Assembly: GCF_017601095.1 (NCBI RefSeq)
Contig: NZ_JAGFUX010000003.1
Location: forward strand, 1-64,000
Length of the DNA: 64,000 nt
DNA from: Streptococcus suis
GTDB lineage: Bacteria > Bacillota > Bacilli > Lactobacillales > Streptococcaceae
Reading direction: 5' to 3'
The notes beneath the pieces were generated by a model. That model saw only the letters and a list, made by a program, of their open reading frames with translations, was not told the DNA's origin and ran no database searches. Shown here piece by piece: positions 27,386 to 35,556 of this stretch. Within the stretch, counting starts at the first letter, position 1, and every line of letters starts with the position of its first letter. Both the position numbers and the translations under genes were made by a program.

Positions 27386-28468
27386 ATGAAAAAGTTAATT
27401 GCTCTGATTATCACACTAATTATCGCCTGCATTGGTATTCTCTTTTGGAATTTTACCAGCTACAAGCAAGAACCCTTACCAATCCAGGCAGATGCTGATT
27501 TCTACATCGTCCACACCAACGCTATCTCCTCCTATCGTCTAAACGGAGACACTATCGAGACGCTGAAATCAACAAAGATGTGGATTTCGGACCAAATTGC
27601 CTGGCGGTCAGCACAGACGGTCGATCAACGCTACCTCATCATGTCAGAAGATGGCATCAAGTCCTTTGGTGAATCCTTGATCAAGCTTGATTTTCAGGAT
27701 GCTACCATACAACGCCGAGCAACCCGTCATTTTTCTCATGTAACAGGGACAGATGGCAAGTATTTCTATACCAATGATTACGGTCAATTGACTAAGTTTG
27801 ATACCAATCTCAAGGAAGTCAAGGCTCATATTTTTAAGGAAGACCATTTTCCTGAGCAAAATATCAATGTATATAAAGATAAAATTTACATGACAGGCTC
27901 TATCCGAACTTCAAAGCCTGGGGAAGATTGGACAGCCAAAAATGTTGTCTTCATTTTTGACAAGGATAGTTTGGAACTGCTCGAAACAGTAGAGATTGAT
28001 CAAAACTTATCAACGATAAACAGCCAGGTTTTAGGTGACAAGCTCTACCTTCCGATTGCAGCTTATCAAGAAGACCAGCAAAACTTTATTCGCTCCTATG
28101 ATATAGCAGTCTTCCAATTGGATACGCTTGACATGAATAAAATCAATTTAAAGACCCACAGTCCTGAAGTTATCCATCCGCTTGATGATCAAAACTTGCT
28201 TTTTATTGAGCACAATAATTATGAACATGGTAAGTTGATCGCAACCATATATGATACCAAAACTGGACAAGAATCCTTGCATGATTTTTCACAGTTTGAT
28301 GTAGAGGATTCCTACTGGATTTCTTCTGTCAAACAGGTTGATGCGGAACGATTGGTCATCACCATTGGCGATCATCTTCTACTATACAACTGGAAAACAA
28401 AGACAGTCCTTAGTCAAGTAACGACCGAATTTGAAGCCATAAGTGGCCTTTGGTGGGCAAACAACTAA
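27386..28468 (+). CDS. Membrane-anchored extracellular protein, unknown
   Basis: A 360-aa protein with an N-terminal membrane segment (residues 2-22) and no lipobox Cys. The rest is rich in beta strand with repeated patterns such as YRLNGDTIETL and FIFDKDSLELLETV, consistent with a beta-propeller of the quinoprotein/YVTN type. Probably outside the membrane. AGAGGTGGTTAT precedes ATG 27386. The longer frame overlapping mnmE lacks a start signal. No named family recognised. Confidence 0.65.
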   Translation: MKKLIALIITLIIACIGILFWNFTSYKQEPLPIQADADFYIVHTNAISSYRLNGDTIETLKSTKMWISDQIAWRSAQTVDQRYLIMSEDGIKSFGESLIKLDFQDATIQRRATRHFSHVTGTDGKYFYTNDYGQLTKFDTNLKEVKAHIFKEDHFPEQNINVYKDKIYMTGSIRTSKPGEDWTAKNVVFIFDKDSLELLETVEIDQNLSTINSQVLGDKLYLPIAAYQEDQQNFIRSYDIAVFQLDTLDMNKINLKTHSPEVIHPLDDQNLLFIEHNNYEHGKLIATIYDTKTGQESLHDFSQFDVEDSYWISSVKQVDAERLVITIGDHLLLYNWKTKTVLSQVTTEFEAISGLWWANN

Positions 28469-28515
28469 GTTTGTTATTAGAAAATTTCCCACTTATTTCC
28501 TATCTGTAGTAAATG

Positions 28516-28551
28516 AAACACCTAGAAAATTTAAACTTTCTAGGTGTTTTT
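28516..28551. terminator. Terminator after 27386 gene
   Basis: AAACACCTAGAAA, short loop, TTTCTAGGTGTTTTT: perfect stem with T run. Confidence 0.85.
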
Positions 28552-28614
28552 GATTGTGTTGCAATGCAAATCCTCCACCAGTAAACGACAAGGTGGCTGT
28601 TTGTGATGAAGATT

Positions 28615-30075
28615 TCACAGAGGTTTATTTGTTTTTTGGTCTTCCTGACTGGTTAGTCCATTTGAGATAGCTCGGCCAGTCAAAGTCGCTGTGATCAAAT
28701 CACGGACATTGAGCCCCAGTCCTTCTGTTGTTTTATCCATGGTCGTCATCAAGTCACCGACCATCTTAGAAGCGTTTCCTTCGCCATACATGGTAATTTT
28801 ATCGACATTTCCAAGTGGAGCAGCGATATTCTTGGCGATTTCTGGAAGAACATTGACTACCATCTCTGTCACCGCTGCATCATTAAACTTAGCCATGGCA
28901 TCTGCTTTCTTGCTGAGACCTTCTGCTTCTGCTTCTAGTTTCAATCTGATAGCTTCTGCTTCGGCACGTCCCTTGGCCTCAATACCTGCCGCTTCTTGCT
29001 CCGCAGCATACTTGGCGGCTTCGGCACGCGCCTTTTGAGCCTCTGCTTCTTTTTGCGTTTCGTAGAGTTCAGCTTCAGCTTTTCGTTGGCGTTCAATCAA
29101 ATCCGCTTCTGCTGCTTGTTGTCGAGCATATTTTTCAGCTTCGGCTTGCTTGCGAATGGTTGCAGATAGTTCTTGCTCACGGACTTTTACTTCTTCAGCC
29201 TTGACTTCTGCTTCTTTTTGTTGCTTGACGATATTGGCTTCCGCTGTCGCCCGCTCGATCTCCTTACGCTGTGCTTGTTCTTCAATGCCGTAGGCTGCAT
29301 TGGCTTGGGCTAGTTGGACATCTGCCTGCCGTTTGAGATTGGCTTGTTCGATGGCCAGTTCATTTTGTTTTTTTGCGATTTCCAAATCAGCGGCGACACG
29401 TGCATCGTTGGCTGCCTTATCTTCTCGGGCACGAACTTCCGCCTGTTCACGCTCTGCTTTTGCACGGGCATTTGCAGCATCTTTTTGAATGGTCACAATG
29501 TTGTCAATCCCCAGGTTTTTAATCACATCATTATCGTCTGTGAAGGATTGGACGGTAAAGGCAATGATTTCTAACCCCATTTTTGCAAGATCGGGAGCAG
29601 CATTTGACTGGACCTTTTCTGCAAAGGCTTGGCGGTTGTTGACCATGTCTCGCAGTTCCATCTGGCCAATGATTTCACGCAGATTTCCTTCCAAAACATC
29701 TTGAATAGATGCAGAAATGTCCGCCGTTTTCCAGTTAAGGAAGTTTTGGGCTGCTGCATTGAGCAATTCTTCGGTCACACCGACCTTGACCTTGACTACT
29801 GCATCTGCTTTGACGTTGATAAAATCAAGAGTGGGTACAAAGTCTGTTGTCTGCACATCTGTTGAAAACTGTTCAATAGAGACATAGGAACGCTTTTCAA
29901 TAAATGGAATCATGAAACCAGAACGTCCAATTAAGGTTCTTGGCTTCCGCAAGCCTGTGATGACAATGGCTTCATTGGGTTTTGCTGAAACGTATCCTAG
30001 GGCAAATAGGATGATAAATCCGATAATCACCAATAGGGGCACAAAAATGGTCATAAGGGTTGTTACGATTTCCAT
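28615..30075 (-). CDS. floT: Flotillin-family membrane scaffold protein
   Basis: A 486-aa SPFH protein. One N-terminal membrane segment (residues 8-28), then the SPFH domain to about 190, then a long coiled coil rich in EA repeats (residues 195-390), and a small C-terminal domain. This is the flotillin order. Flotillins organise membrane microdomains with signalling and secretion proteins. Third gene of a leftward cluster with the LemA-like and TPM proteins. Confidence 0.92.
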   Translation of the reverse strand: MEIVTTLMTIFVPLLVIIGFIILFALGYVSAKPNEAIVITGLRKPRTLIGRSGFMIPFIEKRSYVSIEQFSTDVQTTDFVPTLDFINVKADAVVKVKVGVTEELLNAAAQNFLNWKTADISASIQDVLEGNLREIIGQMELRDMVNNRQAFAEKVQSNAAPDLAKMGLEIIAFTVQSFTDDNDVIKNLGIDNIVTIQKDAANARAKAEREQAEVRAREDKAANDARVAADLEIAKKQNELAIEQANLKRQADVQLAQANAAYGIEEQAQRKEIERATAEANIVKQQKEAEVKAEEVKVREQELSATIRKQAEAEKYARQQAAEADLIERQRKAEAELYETQKEAEAQKARAEAAKYAAEQEAAGIEAKGRAEAEAIRLKLEAEAEGLSKKADAMAKFNDAAVTEMVVNVLPEIAKNIAAPLGNVDKITMYGEGNASKMVGDLMTTMDKTTEGLGLNVRDLITATLTGRAISNGLTSQEDQKTNKPL

Positions 30076-30105
30076 AGACTTTCCTTTCTATCCTTGTCTG
30101 GTAAA

Positions 30106-30633
30106 TCATTGAGGGTAATAGGCTTCCTCTTCCATCGAGCTGAGTGGAGTGAGGAGGTTTGTCGGAAATTGGCTCTTAAACTCCTGAAAAGTTTGAAGTC
30201 TTTGGTTGTAATTATGTGCTGCCGCCTCGAGACTGGTCGCTGACTCAGTTATGTCATCCGCCAGTTCCATGGCCTTGACTTCCATGACAGTCGCTGCCTC
30301 TTGGTCAACTGCTTGCGCTAATGAAACCAGACTTTGAGAAAGATCTGCACTTGCCTGCCAGTAAGAGGCGCTATATTTTGGTGCTGCGTTCTCAAATACC
30401 TCTTGACACTCTTTCACTTCTCTGATAAGTTCTGGACGAATCTTTAAAGACTCTGCAGTTGCTATTAAACTTGGAAGCAAGTGATACTGTCGCTCTATGG
30501 GTGCAATCAACTCTATTTTTGCATCCTGAAGCTGACTCTTTACTTCTGAAACCTCCATATGTGACCAACTCAAAAAGCCAACAATTCCTAATACTATCAA
30601 GCCTGTCACAAAGAACAAATAGGTTTTCTTCAT
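30106..30633 (-). CDS. LemA-like membrane protein
   Basis: A 175-aa protein with a membrane segment at residues 4-22, then a four-helix bundle (VKSQLQDAKIELIAPIERQYHLLPSL and following) typical of LemA proteins. The ATG at 30633 follows GGGAGGTCAAG; the ORF overlaps the upstream gene if read longer. LemA and TPM proteins often pair in membrane-stress operons. The function is unknown. Confidence 0.72.
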   Translation of the reverse strand: MKKTYLFFVTGLIVLGIVGFLSWSHMEVSEVKSQLQDAKIELIAPIERQYHLLPSLIATAESLKIRPELIREVKECQEVFENAAPKYSASYWQASADLSQSLVSLAQAVDQEAATVMEVKAMELADDITESATSLEAAAHNYNQRLQTFQEFKSQFPTNLLTPLSSMEEEAYYPQ

Positions 30634-30646
30634 CTTGACCTCCCTT

Positions 30647-31393
30647 CTATCTTCCCATGTCAGCTCTGCCATCACTAGCTGAGTCACTCGTCCAACTTGG
30701 ACTCTCTAGTGTTGTCTTATCTGGCTGGTTGGCAGAGGAGGAAAAATGATCAAAGGGGATCCAAATAAATTGACCTGCATCTCCCTTTCTCCTAGCTGAC
30801 TGATCCATGACAATGGCAAGGGTCAAAAAGGCTACCAAGACAAACAAGGGCAAATAAGTTGAGAACTGTTGGTAGGCACTTTTTTCTTCGACTTGGAGAG
30901 TCGTTTTCCCCAAAACTTGCTCTTCAATTGCAGCCAACAACTGTAAGCTTACCTTGTCAAGCTCGCCAGCTTGAAACTTCTCTTGAACCGATGCCAAGAT
31001 AGTAGCGATTTCTTCATCCGTCAAAAGCGTTTGGAGCCGGTCGCTGGTTTGTAGGTGAACTTGCTGATCTTTCATAGCCATGATCACCAGAACAACTGAT
31101 GATTGCTCTGCCTGTCCCTGCCAATCAGCAAGTAGCTTGCTAGCCAGAGAATCAAGGTCGGCATCCACTTGGTCCGTCACATAGTACCAAACTCGGAGAG
31201 GCTGCCCTGCTTGCTCCCAGCCCTGGTTTTGCTGGTCAATAGTCTGCTTGGTCTCTTCGGAAAGATAGGACTGGGAATCCTTCACCATGCTCGCCACTGG
31301 CTTTTCCAAATCGGTATCTGCAACCACGGGTGGACCTAACCAAATCAGCAAGACAGAAAGCATAGAAAAACAAAACAAGAAGATTTTTTTCAT
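30647..31393 (-). CDS. TPM-domain secreted/membrane protein
   Basis: A 248-aa protein with a signal peptide (residues 1-25), a TPM domain (about 45-160, with VVLVIMAMKDQQVHLQTSD), a membrane segment near 185-205 and a short C-terminal tail. TPM domains occur with LemA proteins (YgcG family). It precedes the LemA-like gene by 13 nt. Confidence 0.75.
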   Translation of the reverse strand: MKKIFLFCFSMLSVLLIWLGPPVVADTDLEKPVASMVKDSQSYLSEETKQTIDQQNQGWEQAGQPLRVWYYVTDQVDADLDSLASKLLADWQGQAEQSSVVLVIMAMKDQQVHLQTSDRLQTLLTDEEIATILASVQEKFQAGELDKVSLQLLAAIEEQVLGKTTLQVEEKSAYQQFSTYLPLFVLVAFLTLAIVMDQSARRKGDAGQFIWIPFDHFSSSANQPDKTTLESPSWTSDSASDGRADMGR

Positions 31394-31540
31394 CTTTAGA
31401 AACCTCCTCTCTCCTTTTTATATCATTATACCATTTTTTCTGAGTTGTAAATTGGATTTATATGTATTTTTTCATATAAAAAACCAGCTGTTAAATGACA
31501 ACTGGTTAAAACTTTCTCGCTTCTTAATTTTCAAGCCATG

Positions 31541-31665
31541 ATACAAGGTCCACTGGACCTGTTTTCGCTCTTGTGTTTTTAGGCGAAAAGATTCAAGGTC
31601 TACTGGACCTGTTTTCGATCTTATGTTTTTAGGCGAAAAGATTCAAGGTCCACTGGACCTTTTTA
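31541..31665. repeat. 50-bp tandem repeat, about 2.5 copies, each with two hairpins
   Basis: Units start at 31541, 31591 and 31641 (partial). Each holds the palindrome AGGTCCACTGGACCT (the second copy has TCTACTGGA) and a second stem TTTTCGC...GCGAAAA. The array follows pepV on the minus strand; its third copy runs into a T run on the plus strand. It may work as a terminator or as an RNA-stabilising element. Confidence 0.85.
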
Positions 31666-33063
31666 TTTAATCAACTCATAAATAGCTTCTGCGTAAATGG
31701 TAGCGGCACGGTAGAGTTGCTCGACTTCGATAAATTCGTTTGCTTGGTGCATGGTGTTGACATCTCCTGGGAACATAGCTCCGTAGGCAACACCACGTTT
31801 GAGCAAGCGTCCGAATGTTCCGCCACCGATCACTTGTTCATGACCTTTCAAGCCTGTGTGTTTTTCGTAAACAGACAAGAGGGTTGCAACCATTGGGTCA
31901 TCGATTGGGCAATAGTGTGGGGTATGACCATGCGCTGACAGGCTGACAGCTTCTACACCCAGTTGTTCCAAACCAGCCTTGATGGTTTCAGGGTTGGTAT
32001 TTTTTGGATAACGGAAGTTGAGGGCAATGGTGTTATCAGATGAGGTTTCATCAAACTTAAAGACACCTGCGTTCATAGAAAGGGCACCCATTTGCTCATC
32101 GTGGATGGCTACGCCGAGTTTTTGGGCATCGTGGTCTTCCAGAAGGACTTGTCCTGCCAAGTCAAGATAGTTTTTGGCTGCTCCGTCAAAGGCAAATTGG
32201 CTGAGGAATTTTGCCAAATAGGTTGCTCCGTTGACACCTTCTTCTGGGGTTGAACCGTGGGCTGATTTTCCGATGACGGTGACTTGAACTTGACCGTTTT
32301 CAAGGATTTCCGCGTCAGCTTTTAGGCCATAGGCTGCTGTGAAGTCTGCCAACTTGCTGTCCAGATCTGCTAGGTCGCCAGAGATAATAGCTGTCGCAGA
32401 TTCAGGCACCATGTTCTCACGCAGGCCGCCTGTGAAGGAATGCAGTTTAGCAGCTCCGCTATTTTCCCCCGCAAAATGAAGATAAGCTGTGATATTGCCC
32501 TTTTCGCCGTTGATAATCGGGAACTCAGCATCAGGCGAGAAGCCGAAATCTGGCAATGGAAGCCCAACATGCTCGAAGTAGTAATCCATGTCCGCCCAGC
32601 CTGACTCTTCATCGGTACCGACGATGAAGCGGACTTTTTTAGAAGTCGGAAGGCCCAACTCCTTGATGATTTTCAGGCCGTAGTAGCAAGCCATGGTTGG
32701 TCCCTTGTCGTCAGAAGATCCGCGGGCAAAGAGCTTGCCATCGATGATTTGTGGCTCGTATGGGTCAGTGTTCCAGCCGCTTCCTGCTGGCACCACGTCC
32801 AAGTGTCCAAAAATACCTAGGACTTCGTCGCCTTCACCAAATTCGAAATGACCTGCGTAGTTATCGACATTTTTAGTCGGATAGCCGTCACGCTGAGCGA
32901 TTTCCAGGAACTTGTCCAAGGCACGTACTGGTCCAGGTCCAAATGGATGCTGGGCATCTGCCTGGCTATCGTCACGCTCGGAATTGATGCGGAGGAGGTC
33001 AAAGAGATCCGCTAGGAACTCATCTTTGCGTTTGTCTAACTCTGCTCTAAAATTAATTGTCAT
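31663..33063 (-). CDS. pepV: Dipeptidase PepV (M20 family)
   Basis: A zinc dipeptidase, 466 aa, full length. Metal-site motifs GHLDVVPAG, SDDKGPTMA and DEESGW are in order, and a lid domain follows. It cuts dipeptides after oligopeptide uptake. Flanked on both sides by hairpin arrays. Confidence 0.95.
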   Translation of the reverse strand: MTINFRAELDKRKDEFLADLFDLLRINSERDDSQADAQHPFGPGPVRALDKFLEIAQRDGYPTKNVDNYAGHFEFGEGDEVLGIFGHLDVVPAGSGWNTDPYEPQIIDGKLFARGSSDDKGPTMACYYGLKIIKELGLPTSKKVRFIVGTDEESGWADMDYYFEHVGLPLPDFGFSPDAEFPIINGEKGNITAYLHFAGENSGAAKLHSFTGGLRENMVPESATAIISGDLADLDSKLADFTAAYGLKADAEILENGQVQVTVIGKSAHGSTPEEGVNGATYLAKFLSQFAFDGAAKNYLDLAGQVLLEDHDAQKLGVAIHDEQMGALSMNAGVFKFDETSSDNTIALNFRYPKNTNPETIKAGLEQLGVEAVSLSAHGHTPHYCPIDDPMVATLLSVYEKHTGLKGHEQVIGGGTFGRLLKRGVAYGAMFPGDVNTMHQANEFIEVEQLYRAATIYAEAIYELIK

Positions 33064-33114
33064 ATCTTCTCCTTTTCAGTATCGTCATTTGGTTTATCAT
33101 TTATTACTTCGATG

Positions 33115-33371
33115 ACTGAAAAGCTCCAGTGGAGGTTTTCAGCCTACCACCTGTCATTAAAAGAGTGGTAGTTTGAAACATAGTTTCCTTAGTTCCAACT
33201 TCAAACACTCCACTGGAGTGTTTGAACTCGTCTTGCCTGATTGAAACAGTCTGGGAGATTGTTTCAAGTCAATGCCTAGAAAAAAGAAAGCATTGAGTTA
33301 TGCCGCGGTTCGTTGACACAAACTTCGTTTGTTTCATCTCCAACCTTCAAAGGTTCCCCGAACCTTTGAAG
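33115..33371. repeat. Array of six hairpins upstream of pepV
   Basis: Within 257 bp: CTGAAAAGCTCCA/GTGGAGGTTTTCAG (33115-33141), a TACCAC/GTGGTA hairpin (33145-33170), TTCAAACACTCCA-C-TGGAGTGTTTGAA with perfect 13-bp arms (33200-33226), TTGAAACA...TGTTTCAA (33241-33267), ACAAACTTCGTTTGT (about 33318-33332), and CTTCAAAGGTT-cccg-AACCTTTGAAG with perfect 11-bp arms (33345-33371). No ORF is supported here. Compare the TCCACTGGA core with the 31541 array. Confidence 0.8.
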
Positions 33372-33454
33372 CTAGTAATATAAGTAAACCAAAAAACTAT
33401 ATCAAAGTAAGTCTATTTTATCATATTTTGAAGGATTTCAGTTATAAAAAATGG

Positions 33455-33590
33455 GAGTGGAACAAAAATCGGTAACCCGCAGGGTTCGATGAGTCGTTAG
33501 CCCACCCCCGCACAGTTGAGTAGGGCTGTAAAAGCTGATAAAATCAGCTAATTAGAGCCCACTCAACCACTGCGTCAAGTTTAACTATTG
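33455..33590. repeat. Dispersed intergenic repeat, copy 1
   Basis: Begins ATGGGAGTGGAACAAAAATC and contains CCCCGCACAGTTGAGTAGG and ACTCAACCACTGCG. The same modules occur at 44838-44962. It holds internal stems and no gene. It fits a small non-autonomous intergenic element. Confidence 0.7.
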
Positions 33591-33603
33591 ATAAAAACCT
33601 AAG

Positions 33604-33632
33604 GAGGCCAGGACTTTTGTCCCAGCCTCTGA
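33604..33632 (-). terminator. Terminator after cupin gene
   Basis: On the minus strand GAGGCTGGGAC, AAAA, GTCCTGGCCTC with a following T-rich run. Confidence 0.7.
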
Positions 33633-33642
33633 GCTTGTATAA

Positions 33643-34071
33643 TCAATGACCATGCTCTTCTGCTTCTTCAGCAGCGATAGCGATAGCCTGTGTTTCATGA
33701 ACTGTCCCGTGAGCGTGATGGGCTGGTCCATAAATAGAATAGATTTTAAGGTCTTCTTGACCGATGTTAATGACATTGTGGTAAGCACCGTTTGGAATCA
33801 AAATAGCATCTTCCGGTCCAACTTCAGTATCAAGCGTAATCTTGTCAGCAGATTCGCCCATAATAACACGGCCGTGGCCTTGCTCAATGCGGAGGAATTG
33901 ATCGTTTTCGTTGTGAACTTCCGCTCCGATGTCACCGCCAACTGGGATGGACATCAGGGTAACTTGTAAAAGCTCGCCTGTCCAGAGGGCTGTGCGGTAG
34001 TTGGTATTTTCAAGCGTAGCTGTTTCGATATTGGTTACAAATGGTGCTTTTCCGTAATCTTTAGTTGTCAT
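33643..34071 (-). CDS. Cupin-domain protein
   Basis: A 142-aa single-domain cupin. Motif 1 (GGDIGAEVHNENDQFLRIEQG) and motif 2 (PNGAYHNVINIG) supply candidate metal ligands His, Glu and His. Substrate unknown; the C-terminus is rich in Glu and ends HGH. AGAGGTAAACAACT precedes the ATG. Single gene. Confidence 0.8.
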   Translation of the reverse strand: MTTKDYGKAPFVTNIETATLENTNYRTALWTGELLQVTLMSIPVGGDIGAEVHNENDQFLRIEQGHGRVIMGESADKITLDTEVGPEDAILIPNGAYHNVINIGQEDLKIYSIYGPAHHAHGTVHETQAIAIAAEEAEEHGH

Positions 34072-34188
34072 AGTTGTTTACCTCTAAATTAGAATTATTC
34101 CAAACTTTCTTTATTACAATTCTAATTATACTCCTTTTAAAATACTTGTCAAGCATTTTTAGAAACATTATAATTTTCAGATAAATTT

Positions 34189-34215
34189 AAAAAAAGACCA
34201 GCAAACTGGCTGGTC
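34189..34215 (-). terminator. Terminator after lipoprotein gene
   Basis: GACCAGC-CAGTTT-GCTGGTC followed by TTTTTTT on the minus strand. Confidence 0.85.
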
Positions 34216-34597
34216 AATCTCTAGTATAAGAAATAATTTCTTCTTCGGTGTCCGCGTCCACAAAGGTTAGCCGATCAAGGTTGCCGATTAACTCAAAAAT
34301 CGAATCACGATTTTTCTCCAATTCTTGCTCAGCAGAAACAGAAGGGTTTGAAACCTTTAGGAAAACACTCAATCCATAAGGTCTTTCATCAGACTGGATC
34401 TCTATATGGTCATACTGATAAGCCGTTGGATAATCTTGCAAACTGGCAATTTTAACTACCTTGTTATTGTCACCGACATACTCTGTTCGATAGTCTTCAA
34501 TCGATTCGTCACTATCTTTAGCCGTGGACTGGCAAGCTGATAAGCTGAAGATAGATAAGCCAGCTACTAGAAAAACAAATAATCGCATACCTCTCAT
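34214..34597 (-). CDS. Small lipoprotein
   Basis: A 127-aa protein with a lipoprotein signal peptide: basic start, hydrophobic core, and lipobox LSAC near residues 18-22. The mature part is small, charged and likely to be tethered to the outer face. GGAGG lies 8 nt before the start. Function unknown. Confidence 0.72.
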   Translation of the reverse strand: MRGMRLFVFLVAGLSIFSLSACQSTAKDSDESIEDYRTEYVGDNNKVVKIASLQDYPTAYQYDHIEIQSDERPYGLSVFLKVSNPSVSAEQELEKNRDSIFELIGNLDRLTFVDADTEEEIISYTRD

Positions 34598-34674
34598 GTG
34601 ACGCTCCTCCGTTTTTTATTATATAAATATATTTTACAAAAAAAACGATGGAAAGCAAGTATTAGGCTCCATAA

Positions 34675-35454
34675 CTATGACCACTTTACAGACAAATTAG
34701 CCAGATAATCTGCAGCAAATTGGGACAGGCGATTACGGCTGTCTTTGGATTCATAAAAATCAATCATGGCAAAACCAGCTCGCAATTGTCCAGCAATTTG
34801 TTCTTCTAAGGTATGGCTAAATTCATAGCCATATTCTGGATTAATCGTGATTTGTCCTGCTTCTTCTAATTTCCGTGAATTGAAAGGCAGGCAATATTTA
34901 GGAACCAAGGTCTTGTCTGGACGATCCCAAACATCGTCCCCGTCAAATATGTAAATCCAAGGGTTCATGTAACCCACCATGAGCAGTCCACCTTTTTTCA
35001 AAACCCGATAGGATTCCTGCCACATCGTTGTCAGGTCTTCAATATAGACATTTGAAACGGGGCAAAAAATGATATCAAAACTCTCGTCTTCAAAAGGAAA
35101 AGGCTGTGTCATATCTGCCTGCACCGTCTGCAAGGCCAAGTTTTCTCGTTCCGCAACCAAACGATCCTTGTCCAGCTGTTCCTTGGAAAAATCCATAATG
35201 GTCGTTTGGTAACCATGAGCCGCAAAAATTGGTCCCTGTTGACCGCCACCACAGGCTAGTCCCAGCAATTTCTTGCCTTGGGCTTTTTCAAACCAGTCAA
35301 GCGGTACGGTTTTGCCAACTGTCAGAGAAACAGATAGAGGCTTATCTTTGGCAACAAGAAATTCCTCATGACTGAGCGGAACTGTATAGGCATTTCCCTG
35401 TCTAGCTGAAACCCGATTCCAACGTTCTTGGTTGTAGTTTACATAGTCTGTCAT
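34675..35454 (-). CDS. Class I SAM-dependent methyltransferase
   Basis: A 259-aa protein with the Rossmann methyltransferase fold. KLLGLACGGGQQGPIFA is the SAM motif I, then IMDFSKEQL and FPFEDESFDIIFC typical of Methyltransf_11. The substrate cannot be inferred. Its promoter region has a striking 12-bp inverted repeat. Confidence 0.85.
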   Translation of the reverse strand: MTDYVNYNQERWNRVSARQGNAYTVPLSHEEFLVAKDKPLSVSLTVGKTVPLDWFEKAQGKKLLGLACGGGQQGPIFAAHGYQTTIMDFSKEQLDKDRLVAERENLALQTVQADMTQPFPFEDESFDIIFCPVSNVYIEDLTTMWQESYRVLKKGGLLMVGYMNPWIYIFDGDDVWDRPDKTLVPKYCLPFNSRKLEEAGQITINPEYGYEFSHTLEEQIAGQLRAGFAMIDFYESKDSRNRLSQFAADYLANLSVKWS

Positions 35455-35493
35455 TCTTACTTCCTCTGAAGAGTTCTAATCAGTGTGACCTCG

Positions 35494-35525
35494 TTTCTTT
35501 ATACTTATATTATAGTATAAAGAAA
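35494..35525. promoter_or_regulatory. 12-bp inverted repeat over methyltransferase promoter
   Basis: TTTCTTTATACT (35494-35505), 8-nt loop, AGTATAAAGAAA (35514-35525), perfect arms. TATAAT-like sequence lies within the loop and arm. Position about 40 nt upstream of the start suits an operator. Confidence 0.6.
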
Positions 35526-35528
35526 GAG

Positions 35529-35553
35529 AAAAAGCTATCGTTCGATAGCTTTT
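35529..35553 (-). terminator. Terminator after ABC-F gene
   Basis: AAAAGCTATCG-TT-CGATAGCTTTT, perfect 11-bp arms with T runs on both strands. Confidence 0.88.
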
Positions 35554-35556
35554 GGT

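Noticed and set aside
28920..29500. DNA repeat in flotillin
   Set aside because: Base periodicity is explained by the EA-rich coiled coil of the protein.
31541..31665. CRISPR array
   Set aside because: The repeat is tandem with no unique spacers and no cas genes are near.
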